From assembly GCA_033065855.1 (NCBI GenBank), contig JAVXUO010002027.1:248001-312000 (forward strand): a stretch of 64,000 nt of DNA. The letters run 5' to 3'. The notes below the pieces were generated by a model. The model was given only the letters and a program-made list of their open reading frames with translations, was not told the origin of the DNA and did no database searches. Position numbers and translations under genes: made by a program. Positions within the stretch are counted from its first letter, which is position 1. The number at the start of each line of letters is the position of its first letter. Origin of the DNA: Escallonia rubra (lineage: Eukaryota; Streptophyta; Magnoliopsida; Escalloniales; Escalloniaceae). Positions 11,471 through 23,211 of the stretch are shown here, one piece after another.

Positions 11471-11757
11471 TATATACTATATATAAAGGGAAAACATGGT
11501 TTGGTGGTGTAACACATTTTTCGTGTTACATAACTATCTATTTAGAAATAGTGACAAATGGCATTCCAAGAAATTTTCTAAAATATGACATAAAATATAA
11601 ATCTTAAAACGGTAAATAACTACATATAAAGACATGTTTATTTTACTAAAGTTTAAGGTTCATATTATTGAATATGACAGTAAACACTTATACGTGATTC
11701 TTGATTTTTTAAAAAGAGAATGACATTATCATGTACCACGGTGACTCGTGTACCATA
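11471..11757 (+). mobile_element. Helitron-like insertion, non-autonomous
   Basis: About 285 bp present in copy B but absent from the matching site in copy A (near 9552). It begins with TATACTATATATAAAGGG, close to plant Helitron 5' ends. Near its 3' end is a small hairpin (GTACCACG..CGTGTAC) followed by CATAA, a poor match to the CTRR terminus. There is no target duplication, as expected for Helitrons. Assignment is tentative because the 3' end is imperfect. Confidence 0.45.
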
Positions 11758-11804
11758 ATGACAAAAATAAATACACAGAATGTACCTTTGGGGTAAACAG
11801 ACAA

Positions 11805-11990
11805 CTAATTAGCAGCAGAATCTGAACAGTTCAGAATCGGTTTCATTTTGCTTAACACTGTAAGGGTGCCAAACAGTGCTTGTACCAAGGTTATTATAGC
11901 GACTGATTCTATGAGTACAACATGTTCTGTTATTCTCTTTGCTATTGAGTGGCTGCAAAAATGCTTACATATTGTGTCCTTCTCTCTCAT
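11805..11990 (-). pseudogene. Coding-like segment of unknown gene, copy B
   Basis: An open minus-strand frame of about 60 codons ending NCSDSAAN and a stop, parallel to the copy A segment at 9672-9840. No recognised domain. Possibly the last exon of a lost gene. Confidence 0.3.
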
Positions 11991-12010
11991 TCAAACTTTG
12001 TGACCCATAT

Positions 12011-12536
12011 GCACAATAGAGCTTCGCACTCATATTTTGTACAGGATTACTCATACATAGCTGCAAAAATTTACAGTTGACGACGCATTTCACCCAAAGA
12101 AAAGAAGGTATTCTTCGTCTGCTTTGGCTTCTTTTGCTTGCCGCCGATCAGGAAAGATAATCGGCAGGAAATCACCAACTCTCATCAGTTCTCCTTGCTT
12201 GATTCGGATAATTTCCTTCGTAGTGTTCAATTGCTGCTGCCCCCCCATTTTGATAGTCATCTACTCAAGATGGATAGATGGAGTTGTCTCTTCTGATCTT
12301 GGTAGTTACAAAAAAAAATGGACACTAAAAGAAAGGGCCGTCAAAATGTAAATAGAAGATTAAGAACAAGTACACAATAGGTAGAACCAACCCCCAGTAA
12401 CGAAGGCCCCCTAACCACCTAAAGAGCCCTTTCATTCCTAACCTTGAGTTTATACATTACACACCCTCCAAGAGTTTTCCGCCAATACGAGTAGTATAAG
12501 CCTCCGTATACCCACCACCCAGATGCCAACTCCCGA
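12011..12536. other. 3' flank of the HIPP gene
   Basis: Downstream of the HIPP stop codon, so it probably includes its 3' UTR. No further coding exon is supported. A 75-codon plus-strand frame here looks fortuitous. Confidence 0.5.
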
Positions 12537-13908
12537 TCACATAACCAAGCACCCATTTGGATTTTCATCACTGAACATCTCGAACGAATCCAACGGGTGC
12601 CGGGGAGGATAAGGATCGAAATCCGGCGCCGGAGGTTCTGCCGCGTACGGATACGCATTTCCTGGGTACGCGTACGCATACGAATACGTGTTGGGTTGCG
12701 GTGCGGCGTAGTACGACGCCGTGGAGCTGCTGCTAGGGTGCGCCGTGTTGTAACTCACTGCGTACGCAGGAGCCGGCGGCGCATAGTAGTGCGGTGGGTA
12801 CTGATGCCCGTGATGACGTGGGGGGCTTTGATGAAGTGGAGTAGGAGGTGGGCCCGTGTTGTGGGTTGGGGATCCCCTGCTTGCCGGTGCAGGAATTGAT
12901 GCTTCGCCCTCGACAACGGTGCTCCCAATTTGCACCTTCTTTTTCTTCTTTTTACCGCTGGTGCCACTGCCGCCGGCCCCACCAATACCTTTCTCGGCAC
13001 CTTCGCCGCCCTTTTTCTCCACCGGCGGCGAAGTAGGCTGGTTAACGGCCGCTCCGGTTTCAGGTTTCTTCCCTTCTGCTTTTGTATCCTTCACTACTTG
13101 TGCGGTGACAGCATCAACTTTAACAGCACTTTGAATAACTTTAACAGGAGCACCAACATTAGCACCGCCGGCTCCGTTGTTTTTAACTGGTATACCACCG
13201 CCGCCGACGCCGATAGTTTCTGTGACCTTAGCTGGCTCATCGACTTTTACCGTGGGTTTAACCTCTTTGTCACCGGGATTTTTACCGGCGTCGGCAGGAG
13301 TAGCTTCTTCAGCTTTTTCTTGGTCCTTCGGTTTCTCTTTGTTGTGGGGCTTGCCTGGATTTTTGTTTGCTTTCCGGTCAGCAGGACTTTCCGGCCATAA
13401 CTCGGCATGTTTATTGGACTTATTCAGTTTCCTGAGAAGAGTCCCTGCGTCTATGTTACCGGTTACTACTACTTTCTGTTGCCTTGTATCTATATCAGCC
13501 GTGTAAACACCTACGGCAGAAAGTGACCCAGTAAGGCCCAGAGTGAACTAAAGATACCAGTGAAACGTTTGAGCTGATATTCAAACATACAAGAGAGTGT
13601 GGGGATGTACGTATACTACGCAGATGTTAATGAAGATACACCAGTCGGAAGGAAAGATGGATTAAAGCTTACCATCGATGTTGTGTAGGATCTTCTTGAC
13701 TTTTTTTTTGCAACCTTCGCAGTGGATGGAGACTTTCAAAACCCATGTCTGAGAAATTAAGAGAGGAGAGCTGAGGTTAAAGTAGCTAGATTTCTGCCAA
13801 GAAAGTGATACAGCTAGCGGCGTTAATAATCAGCAACAGAAGGCGGTTTTAATTTCTTACCTTGTAGTTGAGGGGTTCTGACGGTTCTTCTACTTCATGG
13901 CCTGCCAT
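12537..13908 (-). CDS. Heavy-metal-associated isoprenylated plant protein (HIPP)
   Basis: Three exons, 13861-13908, 13673-13748 and 12537-13510, joined at GT..AG introns with consistent phase, encode 365 residues. The start MAGHEVEEPSEP is the first ATG before the HMA domain. One HMA domain (about residues 17-78) has the metal-binding HCEGC motif (Cys26, Cys29). Then comes a Lys/Glu-rich linker, a Gly-rich stretch, a KKKKKK basic patch and a Pro/Tyr/Ala-rich tail. The last four residues, CLVM, form a CaaX prenylation signal. HIPPs bind metals such as Zn or Cd and are held at membranes or plasmodesmata by the lipid; roles in metal handling and stress are known for the family, but the substrate is not deducible here. 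The gene looks intact. A 20-base G run (C on the coding strand) lies 39 bp upstream of the ATG. Confidence 0.93.
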
Positions 13909-13935
13909 TAGAGCAAGAGGAAGAAGAAAAATGGA

Positions 13936-13946
<11 letters not shown>

Positions 13947-13966
<20 letters not shown>
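13947..13966. repeat. 20-base G run upstream of HIPP
   Basis: An uninterrupted G20 preceded by T12, just upstream of the HIPP ATG, so C20 A12 on the coding strand in the probable leader. It could fold as a quadruplex or simply be a slippage-prone tract. Confidence 0.95.
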
Positions 13967-13968
<2 letters not shown>

Positions 13969-15591
13969 TCTGTTGAGGAAGAAGATAGAGGGTAAAGGGG
14001 TTTAAGAGGAAGAGTAATGATGAAATGGCTGAAGGGAGTAATGATGAAGTGACTTTATGTATCACCAAAGTTAGGTGCTTTGTTGGCACACACACTATTG
14101 CTTACGTGGACGGTGCCTCAAAGCTTTCACTTTCTGATTGACACCTGTCACTTTAGTTAGTGGATTCTAACTGTTTTCTTTTGATTTAATTACTCTTTCC
14201 CCCTCGTATTATACCCTAATTTCCACAATAGCCCCTGATTTGATCTTCATTTTTCATCCTCTACCTTAAGTAACTCATGATTATTTTTTTCGAACTCTCC
14301 CTTTTGCCTTTTCAAAATTGCCTCGTATTCGTGTTAAGTCATTTATTTACCTACACAATTTGGCTTGTGAAAGGCCACATTATATATATATATATATTTT
14401 AAAATAAAATGGAGTAACATGATTTTCGTACTTTTTTCAGCATCTTGTTTTTTTTTCCTTAAAGACGCGTGTTCTTTTTTACTACTTTATAACTATACAA
14501 CATGTCATTAAAAGCATGTATATTTTTTCATTAGTGGCAAAAAAATTTAAAAAAACGTGCTAATAACCAACAAAAATGTGTGTACATACATTACCTTTTA
14601 TTTCATATGAATGATTTTAAATTAATCACTTTTTCATAATTAATTCTAACCAAATAAAGTATCTGACTATCCTTATTTATTAGAAAGGCTATTAGCATTT
14701 TTTATTTGAACAATAATTTTTTTGGTCACTTTGCCACATTAATATTGTTTTAGTAATTTTTTTTGTCCAAACACTATTTGTAATTTCAAGTTAATTTTGT
14801 TGAAAATAACTTGCAGCTGAATAAGATTTAATTTGAATTTTGTTATTAGGAATAAATTCTAAACAGGCTATAAGGTGCGGATGCAGCGACGACATAGTTG
14901 AACTAAAGGTTTGTTTGAAATCAATTACAGTTTTGGTTTTCAGTTTCCAAAAGAAATGACAGGAGAGATAAATTTAGGAGAGGGGGACAAGGAAAATGGA
15001 CCGATTGGAGAAAAGTTCAATGCTTATGAAAAGTTATCCATTTTAAGATACTCTCTTTTGAATTCTATGCTTATTCGTATTATGTTAACCCTTTCTACTT
15101 CTGCAATTCAAAAATTATTTGCTTCACTTTGTTGATAAAATGCCAATTTTATGTTTTGGTTATAAGTTTTTCAAAGAGAAAAAACATTATGAGAAATACG
15201 AGTGTGCGTGTGTGTGCGGTGAAAAGAGAGAAAGAACTCCACAAGGAATGTGTTTGTGTGTGTGCGCGCGCGCGTGAGGGTGGGGGGGGGGGTGTTGTAG
15301 CGGGGCTAGATTATAGTTCAAAATAGACTTCAAGCTAATCTGTAAATTACGAAATGACCATTACCAAGTTTTGTTATGGATGGTAATCAATGATTTAAAT
15401 AGATGAAACTCGCTGTAGCATTATCTTGTGAAAAGTTTTCAACTAGTACTTGTGGGAAAAGAAAATTCACTTTGTTGAATATAAAATGCAATTTCGTTCT
15501 TTGACCAGACAAGAAATAAAAAAAATCATCCATATATTTGCCATAGAAAAGAAAAGTTTATGTCAAACTTATAGCTTATACGTGAATAATT
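13967..15591. other. HIPP promoter side and A/T-rich spacer
   Basis: Upstream region of HIPP followed by A/T-rich DNA with AT (14382-14398), GT/CG (about 15244-15275) and G9 (15283-15291) tracts. No gene supported. Confidence 0.55.
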
Positions 15592-15599
15592 CACTACGA

Positions 15600-16285
15600 G
15601 AGAAACGGTTTATGCCTACGGTACTAAAGCGTTGGCATAGCTCAAAAGTACCGTAGGCATAGCCTATGCCTACGGTAGTATACCGTGGGTGCTTCTTCCG
15701 ATGGCATAGACATATGCCTACGGAAGTAAAGACATAAGCCAATGGATGTTCCGTAGGGACATACATATGCTGAGTTTGGCATAAGTCCCTTACGCCAATG
15801 ATTTTTAAGACTTTTGTCTATGGATATATCATAGACTTTTTCATTTATGTGCCTACGGTTATCAGAACTTTTGCCTACAGATGTATCGTAGGCCCTTCTC
15901 GCTCTATGCCTACGATTTTCAAGACTTTTACCTACGGATATAACGTAGTCCTTTTTCCCTCTATGCCTACGATTTTATGACTTTTGCCTACGGTTGCCCC
16001 TTAGGCCTTTTAGACATATGCCTATAGTTTTTTAATTTTTACCTACGGAATTACCATAGCCTTTTCTCTCTATGCCTACAGTTTTTAAGACTTTTGACGA
16101 CAAATATGTCGTTGCCTTTTTTCCTCTTTGCCAATGGTGTTTATACATTTGGCGACGGATATACCGCATGCCTTTTTCCCTCTTTGCCTATGTTTTTTAT
16201 GACTTTTGCCTACGAATATACCGCAGGCCTTTTCCCCTCTGTACCTACAGTTTTTAAGACTTTTGACAACGGATATACTGTCGAC
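15600..16285. repeat. CACTA left subterminal repeat array
   Basis: About 15 degenerate copies of units such as TTTGCCTACGGATATACCG and TATGCCTACGATTTTAAGAC, in both orientations near the tip and mostly one orientation further in. Confidence 0.8.
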
Positions 16286-16767
16286 ATTCCTGGATACATA
16301 TTTATTGTCACTAATTATTAGATCTAATTCATTTTACAACAGTGCACAGAATAAACATCGTCACACCATAACAATATTATAATCCTCAAACACCTAATTG
16401 CATAGAAAAGACATCAATCTGGCCATTAATTGCAATATCATCACAAAAGGTTTCACCACCATCATCTTGACGAAGATTCTAAAAAATTTCATGTTTTACT
16501 CTAACAAATCTTCATGTCCACGAAACAACCTATTACTAATGAAGCATATAAACCAACCACACTCGAGTACAAGCCACGAACAACTCAAGGAAACTCGTCT
16601 TCATTTGCATTGTTTGCTTCTTGCTCCTCGCCATCATAACCATCCTACAAAATGGGACACGCTAATTACTTATTATTCAAGTGGTACAAAACAAGAATGT
16701 ATATCATGTTTTTCATAGACAAAAAGAACATAAGCTGAAAAATAAGAGGCGAAGAGTAACATCTCAC

Positions 16768-16920
16768 TTATCAAATAACCAATCAAATAACAACTCCTCT
16801 CTCTACCTCTCCATGTCACCAATCAAGTAACTAATCAAATAACAACTATCTCTCTACCTCTCCACATCACCAATCAACTAACCAATCACATAACAACTCA
16901 TCTCTCTACCTCTCCATGTT
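16768..16920. repeat. Three-copy 51-bp tandem repeat
   Basis: Three adjacent units containing CTCTCTACCTCTCCA and CCAATCAA / CTAATCAAATAACAACT, with few differences. They lie inside the CACTA element. Confidence 0.8.
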
Positions 16921-17682
16921 TTCAATCAAGCATGGTGGAAGGGCACCTTCGTAGGCAGCATGGTATATAAACTCCCACCAGACCATATTGAGGTAACATT
17001 GCACTTAAGGTCTGGACAAACTGTAAAACCATCCAAACATGACAAAAATAGGTATCAACGCAATAAAAAAATGTATGAAATCCTCAGAGGCTGCCTTCCA
17101 AGTTGACTAACTACTTACTCCACACTGAAAATCACATCAGCAACGGCCACAAGGTACTGGGGTATTCCTATAATCTGGGCAACAAGTGACTTTTCATTCA
17201 TTGAGTTGGCACAACAGTTTTACAGTCCCTGTAAATCATTTGACAACACTCTTAATCCTCTCCAAATAGGGGCTATTTCCACTATTTTGATGATCCATAT
17301 TGGTTTCTTTTGTATGGACAGAAAACCAACTCTATCTTAGGCGCATGACAAAAAGAACATGTTTTTGATGACTACTTGACCAGCACTTTGATGAATATTG
17401 GCAAAAAAAGTGCAACAATTACCCAACAGCAATGTAGATTGGAGGATCAGTTTTCCAAGAAGAAACATACACAAAGTATGGGGCGCTACAACCAGAAAAT
17501 ATAAAGATAACTGTGACTCAAGCAACATGCTAATTTTAACTTCCTACAGTGATGAGCAGCGTTCAATGGGAACGGACAAAGTTAGAAGCTGGAAGCAAGT
17601 CGGAAGCATGGAATATAACTAGTTGACAGAACAAGTGTCTCTAGACAATGAAGAGATGTTGTATAGAACTTACTAGCTATCC

Positions 17683-18133
17683 TTTTGCAGACTCGAGGAC
17701 AGTCCCATCCTTGTGAGTGCGTGAGACTATGTAAATCTCCGTTCGGGAATGAATCTTTCCATCTTTCACGTACTATCAAGTAATAAACAATAGCAAGTAA
17801 GTACACGTCACTGATCCACATATACACATGACATACATTTGTCACGTATTAACAAAGTTTTTACCAGTTCTTGCTGCTTCCTTGGCATAGACTTTGAGCC
17901 TAATGTATGCCCTATGAAGTTTCCTCTTCGGTTGTTTGAGTTTGTTGTCGACTCTTTCTAGTTTTCATTTTCACGTTAGTACATGAAGCATAAACGTCAC
18001 TAAATGTATCATGCAAATGATCACTTACCTTTGCTTCATCAGTTAACCAAAAGTTAACTAATACCTCCCACTGGCTTTTGTCCACCCTCGGATCATTCAA
18101 ATTATGCAGAGATTTTGCTCGATCACCCCCCAC
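17683..18133 (-). pseudogene. En/Spm TNPA-like (Transposase_24) gene remnant
   Basis: Two coding pieces lie in order on the minus strand. The upstream piece (17912-18133) reads DKSQWEVLVNFWLTDEAKVSD, like the W..LV.FW segment of plant Ptta/En/Spm proteins. The downstream piece (about 17683-17763) reads SRTEIYIVSRTHKDGT, the typical R.E.Y..THT.KDG motif of that family, and then meets a stop. The gap between them may be an intron. This identifies the element as CACTA, but the gene is incomplete and probably inactive. Confidence 0.65.
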
Positions 18134-19046
18134 AAAGTACTTTGCTTTAACTCATACCTCCAACATCTCCACATGCTGTCAAGCCTCTCAAATATATGCT
18201 TTTTCGCTAGCGAATGGTCTGTCGTGTAACGTTTCTACAATGATATAGATCATCTTCTCTTGGCATGAGAGCATAGAGACGGCGCAATCAAAAAGAGTAT
18301 ATAGCAGTTGTTGCTATAGATGTAATTCACAATGATGCTAAGGGAGAACAAAGGTGAACAAACATTGTACAGCTTCTTCAGGTAATCCAATCCAATACGC
18401 TGGGCAAGATAGTGAAAAACAATAAAATCTTCTCACAATGAAAGCAAAAAGTAGCTAAAACGACTTGACATATGGGAACTCCATGTGAAAACAATATGGG
18501 AAATCGGGATATATGTAGTATATAGCTCAAAAGTGCTAAGGAATCACATTGTATGTGAAACCATAATGTATAAAAGTAGTATATAACAAAATCAAAATTT
18601 TTGCAGTACCTGTTTCTGGATAAATTGAGTTGTAATGCACCTCTGCCCAAAAGCTCAAGAAAATAACTGCATAAATTAGAAACCAAAGTATTAATTCCTT
18701 GAACTTGCAAAGCACAGCTACAAGCATACCTAAACACATCACTTCATAGGATTGGATACAGAATACCACTTTCCTTTATTGTAAGATGAATAACCTGAAA
18801 GGTTAATGACCTTCCAATAAAAGGATAGCATTGGGGATTTATAGCTGTCGCCATTTAAAACTAAAACGAAAGATACAAACGAACCCACCTCCACAAACAT
18901 AATTGTGATCTAAAAAATGTGCTTAACATAATTATTTCTCATCTCACACCCCCATCCAAACCCACCTTCACAAACAACCCAGAATTGCAAAAAATGGGTG
19001 GAATTAAAACTGGGATGAGGCGGAATTTTTACCTGTGGCAGTGCCG

Positions 19047-19077
<31 letters not shown>

Positions 19078-19254
19078 AAGTGGTGGACTGCAGCGCGGCA
19101 GCGGCAGCGGAGGAGGGCAGTGGCAGCGAGCAGAAAAGCGGTAGCAGCGACGGCGGCGAGAAGAGCAGCGGCGGAGACGGCGTGTGACAGAGGGGCTGCG
19201 TCGTGTTTGTGTGATGAATGAGAGAGAGAGAGGGAGCAGATCTGGTTATCAGAG

Positions 19255-19700
19255 CAAATTTGTGGTACGTACATCCTAATTTTTATGCCCCTAATTTTTC
19301 TCTGATAATGCCCGCCAATTTTTACCCCTAATTTTTTCTGATAAGTTTTCATGCTTGCCTAATTAATTCGCCAATTTTTTCCCACTAATTTTCATGCCTG
19401 CCTAATTAACCCTCCAATTTTTACCCGTTAATTTTTTTTTATAAGTTTTCATGCCCGCCTAATTAACCTGCCAATTTTTACGCCAATCTCCACGATTGTG
19501 AGTCGTGTTTATATGATCAAAACAAAATTATGTTTTTCATACTAATACGTGCTTCCTAATTTTATGCCTATTAATTGTTTTCTAAGTTTTCATGTCCGCT
19601 TGATTAACCTGCTAATTTTTTTTTTTAAGTTTTCATGCCCGCCTAATCTCCACGATTGTGAGCCGCAGGATTTGATCCCGCCGATTTTTACTCCAATCTC
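19255..19700. repeat. Degenerate repeat inside the CACTA element
   Basis: Blocks with CCTAATTAACC(T)GCCAATTTTTA, AAGTTTTCATGCC(C/T)GCC and CTCCACGATTGTGAGCCG recur several times at variable spacing. Confidence 0.65.
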
Positions 19701-20639
19701 CACGATTGTGAGCCGTGGGCTTTGACCCTCATGAATCATCTGGAATATAAGTCAACAGTTTGCATAATAACACTTGTATCAACGGTCATTGACTTTTCGT
19801 CAAAACCCACCTCCTAACCCTTTCCCCCACCATCATGTATGCCCCCCGCTCCCCTTCTTTACCACCTTTCCACCACCGCACAATCCCCCACCCACCTTCA
19901 ACAACTGATCGATCAACCCCACGTCCATACCACCCCTACTCATCACCCACCAACCCCCCCTCCCCACACACACACAAAGAGACACATAAATACCTCGTCT
20001 GGCCCTCCCCCCAACCACCTGATCACCATCATCAACTTTCATGCACGGCCTAATTGTTTGAAATTGGAGACTAGCCGGCCACCATCACAGAAGAATTAAG
20101 TGCAGTGTGTTATGTGTCAGAAGGAAAGAAAGGAGATTGAGGGAAGAAATAACTCTCAGAATAATAGAGGTGGCTGGGTTTCTACTATTGCAGATAGATT
20201 CACCAGAATAAATTGATATACCGGCCACCATCACAATTGCGGTCGTCGAGCATATCACCACCGTCATTGGTGATTAGTTGATGGAGCTCATGGTTGGGCG
20301 ATTAGTGGGTAGTGGGCATGTGCCTAGTGGAGGTAGTGAGTATTGATTGTGGCGGTATAATAGCGATTATTGTCGGTGGGCAGTGAAGGGTAATCGACGG
20401 GTAGTAGAGGTCGATTGGCGGTGATCGTGACTGAGGTGACTACAATTTATGAGGTTGTCGTTGCTGCGACTGTTATTGTTATATAGTAGTGGTCAATATT
20501 TAAGATTAGAGTCATAATTTTAGCCAATTTTTTTGTGACAACTAATATTTACTTTTAAGAAAAAATTAAAAATCTTAAGAAATTAGATTAAAAATTTGGA
20601 AGCATAGTAGCTATCAATCGAACCCAAATACATGTATCC

Positions 20640-20815
20640 ATTGGCATAACAAAACTTATGCCCACAGACCTTTGTTGCCGTTGGCATAATAAGACTTGTG
20701 CCCACGGGCCCTTGTATATCGTTGGCATAACAACACTTATGCCCACGGGCCCTTGTGTACCGTTGGCATAACAACACTTGTGCCTACGGGCCCTTGTGTA
20801 CCGTTGGCTTTTTCG
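20640..20815. repeat. CACTA right subterminal repeat array
   Basis: Four adjacent units of about 43 bp containing CGTTGGCATAA, ACTT(A/G)TGCC and ACGGGCCCTTGT. Confidence 0.85.
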
Positions 20816-20842
20816 TCACTATAGACCTCTTTTCTTGTAGTG

Positions 20843-22514
20843 TAACTTAGTATAATATTCACGTGCACATATCATGTTTTTCAGGTCTATGTCTGAAGTT
20901 TCAAGAAAAGAAATAGAGTGCAACATGTTTAAATGCACGAGAATTTGTGTTCATACTTATTTAAAAGTTTTTAGATCTGATATGTAAATTAAAATAGACT
21001 CTCTCTGTATGGATTATGTTTTATCTGCACTTTGGACTTTTATCAAAAGGCAAGTAAAACGTTCATTTATGAGTTATAAAATGAACGAATGGTGCATGCA
21101 TCGCGTGTGTATGACAGCCATTAATAATAAATGGCATCTTTGTCATTACACTACTAAATGATATTCTTTTAGTTATCCTAAATGCAAAAATCAATTCAAA
21201 CTTCGTTGTATTTTAAAAACTTTTTTTCAAGCTATACCAGCATTAGCTTTTCCCATTTACAAGTTACTATGCAAGAACTAAAAGACCCTCATCCCTCTTG
21301 GAGATATGAACGAGTAAACATTAAGGGTGAGCACCATTCACTTTAGTTCGGTTTGGGATAAACCTTAAATTAAACTGTTATTCATCTGTATGAAAATTTT
21401 TGAACCGAATTGAACCAACACACAAATGGTTTGAATGATTTGGTTTAGTCGGTTTAAACTATTCGATTCACCGACTTAAAAAAAAGTTGTTCATTTGTAC
21501 ACCTATTATTTTGATCCATATATTAGTCTAAATTGAAGTTATATTTCATCTAAATTGCACATAATGTTGTTAAATTTAATATCTAAGTGCTCGCGTTGAC
21601 ACAAGATAATAAGTTTTATTGCAGATATTACAATGAAAACTCAAGTATGCTTTTGTTATTGATGTACAAGAAACAATGAGTGAATATGCAAGAGGTATTG
21701 ATCACTCAACTTTTGTGTTATATAAGTGCTCTCAAAAGTTTATTTTCTTTTAACTTTCAAAGTTTTGTTTAGTATACCATGTATGCGAAAATATATTAAT
21801 GCATGTCACTCAAAATGAATTAATACTATCATAGGCCGGTTCGTATTGGTATGTGATCGATACCAAATCACTTCCGTAGAACGAATTGAACCGAAGTCAA
21901 TTTGAGAAATCTGAAACTAAATCGCTAAGATTTTTGGTTCGAATTGAATGATTTCGGTTTAATCGGTTTAAATGTGAATTCTTTTGTTCGAGATGAATAA
22001 GTTCAGTTTGATCGATTTAAATGTGAATTTGAATTTAATGCTTACCCCAAGTAGCCATCACTAGTGTCCCATAATTTAGAACCGCTGCTCATTCTTTTGG
22101 CCTGTGGTAACAGATTAGTGTGGTCTGGGCACAGATTTGGTAGCCACCCAAAATCCCAGATATCATTACCTAGCTATAATCAGCTATTCAATCTCTCAAG
22201 TATATATATATATATATATGCAATGGTGGCTAAGTTGATACATGCATTATGAAGCTTGTATTGTTGTGTGCTTCACCTTAGTGGAGCTTCATATCAAGTC
22301 TCCCAAAGATGTGATCTCTTGGGATATCTTTAGCTTTATTTTGTTAGGTCTACGGAAATTGGCATCTGTGCATGTACGTTTTTTTGTTTGGTTGGTCACT
22401 ACTCACGGCTTTCTACTTTAATAACTCAAATAAAATGGAGTCAAAGTCACCAAGCATCACATGATCTTATGACCAATGATTCCCATCTCAAAGTGTATTA
22501 GCCATCACTAAAAA
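20843..22514. other. Spacer without a recognised gene
   Basis: A/T-rich, with degenerate repeats of GAATTGAACCGAA / TCGGTTTAAA type (21340-22030) resembling a patch at 42600-42710, and an AT microsatellite (about 22199-22218). No gene supported. Confidence 0.55.
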
Positions 22515-23211
22515 TATAGTTTTGGGTCATTTCTCGCAAAAAGATGATAGTTGCAACTGTAAAAATAGAACAAGAATTTTTTGTTGTACGTAGACGATAT
22601 AACAACTTGGGTCTGTTTGAAATTACTTCCAATTTTGATTTTCTGTTTTCAAAAAAATAAAAATCAGCTTAATTTTTATTTTTTATGAAAATAAATGGGC
22701 GTTTTATTACCCAGTTTTTATTTTGAGTTCTTTTGGGTGTTTGATTATTCAGTTTTTCTTTGGTGGTGGGGCGTGGCGGTCGCCGGCTGTGGCATGCCAG
22801 CGGTGGCTACGGGTGGCCGGCGGTTGGCGGTTGCTGTGTCAGTGGGAGGGGGGGTGGTGGTGGTCTCAAAATAAAACTCAAAACTCCTAAATGAGAGTTT
22901 TCAAAAACAGTCCTCTTTTAAAAAATTGATTTTCAAAATTGAAGGGAAAAAAACGAAAACTGTGTGCCAAATACGTTTTTTTTTTTCTCCAGTTTACAGA
23001 ACTGGAGAAAAAAACAGAAAATCAAATGGTTTTCAAACGCTACCTTCGTTACAAAATATTGTTAATAAAGAATTTTGTTGTCTTGCTAAAATTTTAGGTG
23101 ATGATCTTGTGTCGTTAGAATACATTTAGCACAGCAGAGTTGTTGTACAAGAAAGGATCCTAATCGACAAAAATATTACTTTTTTTAATTAACGTTTTGA
23201 ACCTAGAGATG
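22515..23211. repeat. Tandem duplication unit 1
   Basis: Runs from ATAGTTTTGGGTCATTTCTC to AACGTTTTGAACCTAGAGA and is repeated directly as unit 2. It contains a small transposon-like segment (about 22611-23044) with inverted ends GT(C/A)..GTTTGAAA..GATTTTCTG, a G-rich core and the hairpin CTCCAGTT-TACAG-AACTGGAG. Confidence 0.88.

Larger units (their letters stand above)
10978..12010. repeat. Segmental duplication, copy B
   Basis: The counterpart of copy A, free of the MULE, hAT and solo LTR found there. It therefore supplies paralogous empty sites for them: ATATCTTGTT around 11200-11210 for the MULE, and AAACTTTGTGACC near 11994 for the LTR. It carries its own private insertion (11471-11757). 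Confidence 0.75.
15592..20842. mobile_element. CACTA (En/Spm) DNA transposon, degenerate
   Basis: The left end starts CACTACGAGAGAAACGG and the right end is the complement of CACTACAAGAAAAGAGG. Inside both ends are arrays of short subterminal repeats around the shared core ATGCC(T/C)ACGG, the transposase-binding layout of CACTA elements. The interior holds remnants of an Spm-type transposase-associated gene (17683-18133, -) and GC-rich probable leader sequence. Length is 5251 bp. The 3-bp flanks do not match (ATT and TAA), so either the duplication has mutated or the ends come from two related copies. No intact TNP2-type transposase is seen. Confidence 0.75.

Noticed and set aside
16768-16920. 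CRISPR-like short repeats
   Set aside because: Contiguous tandem units without unique spacers, in a plant nuclear transposon.
19029-19352. Ala/Arg-rich frames on both strands around 19.1 kb
   Set aside because: Driven by GGCAGC-type and GA repeats; no domain. More likely a leader region within the CACTA element.
15592-20842. A matching 3-bp target duplication for the CACTA element
   Set aside because: The flanks are ATT and TAA, so no duplication can be claimed.
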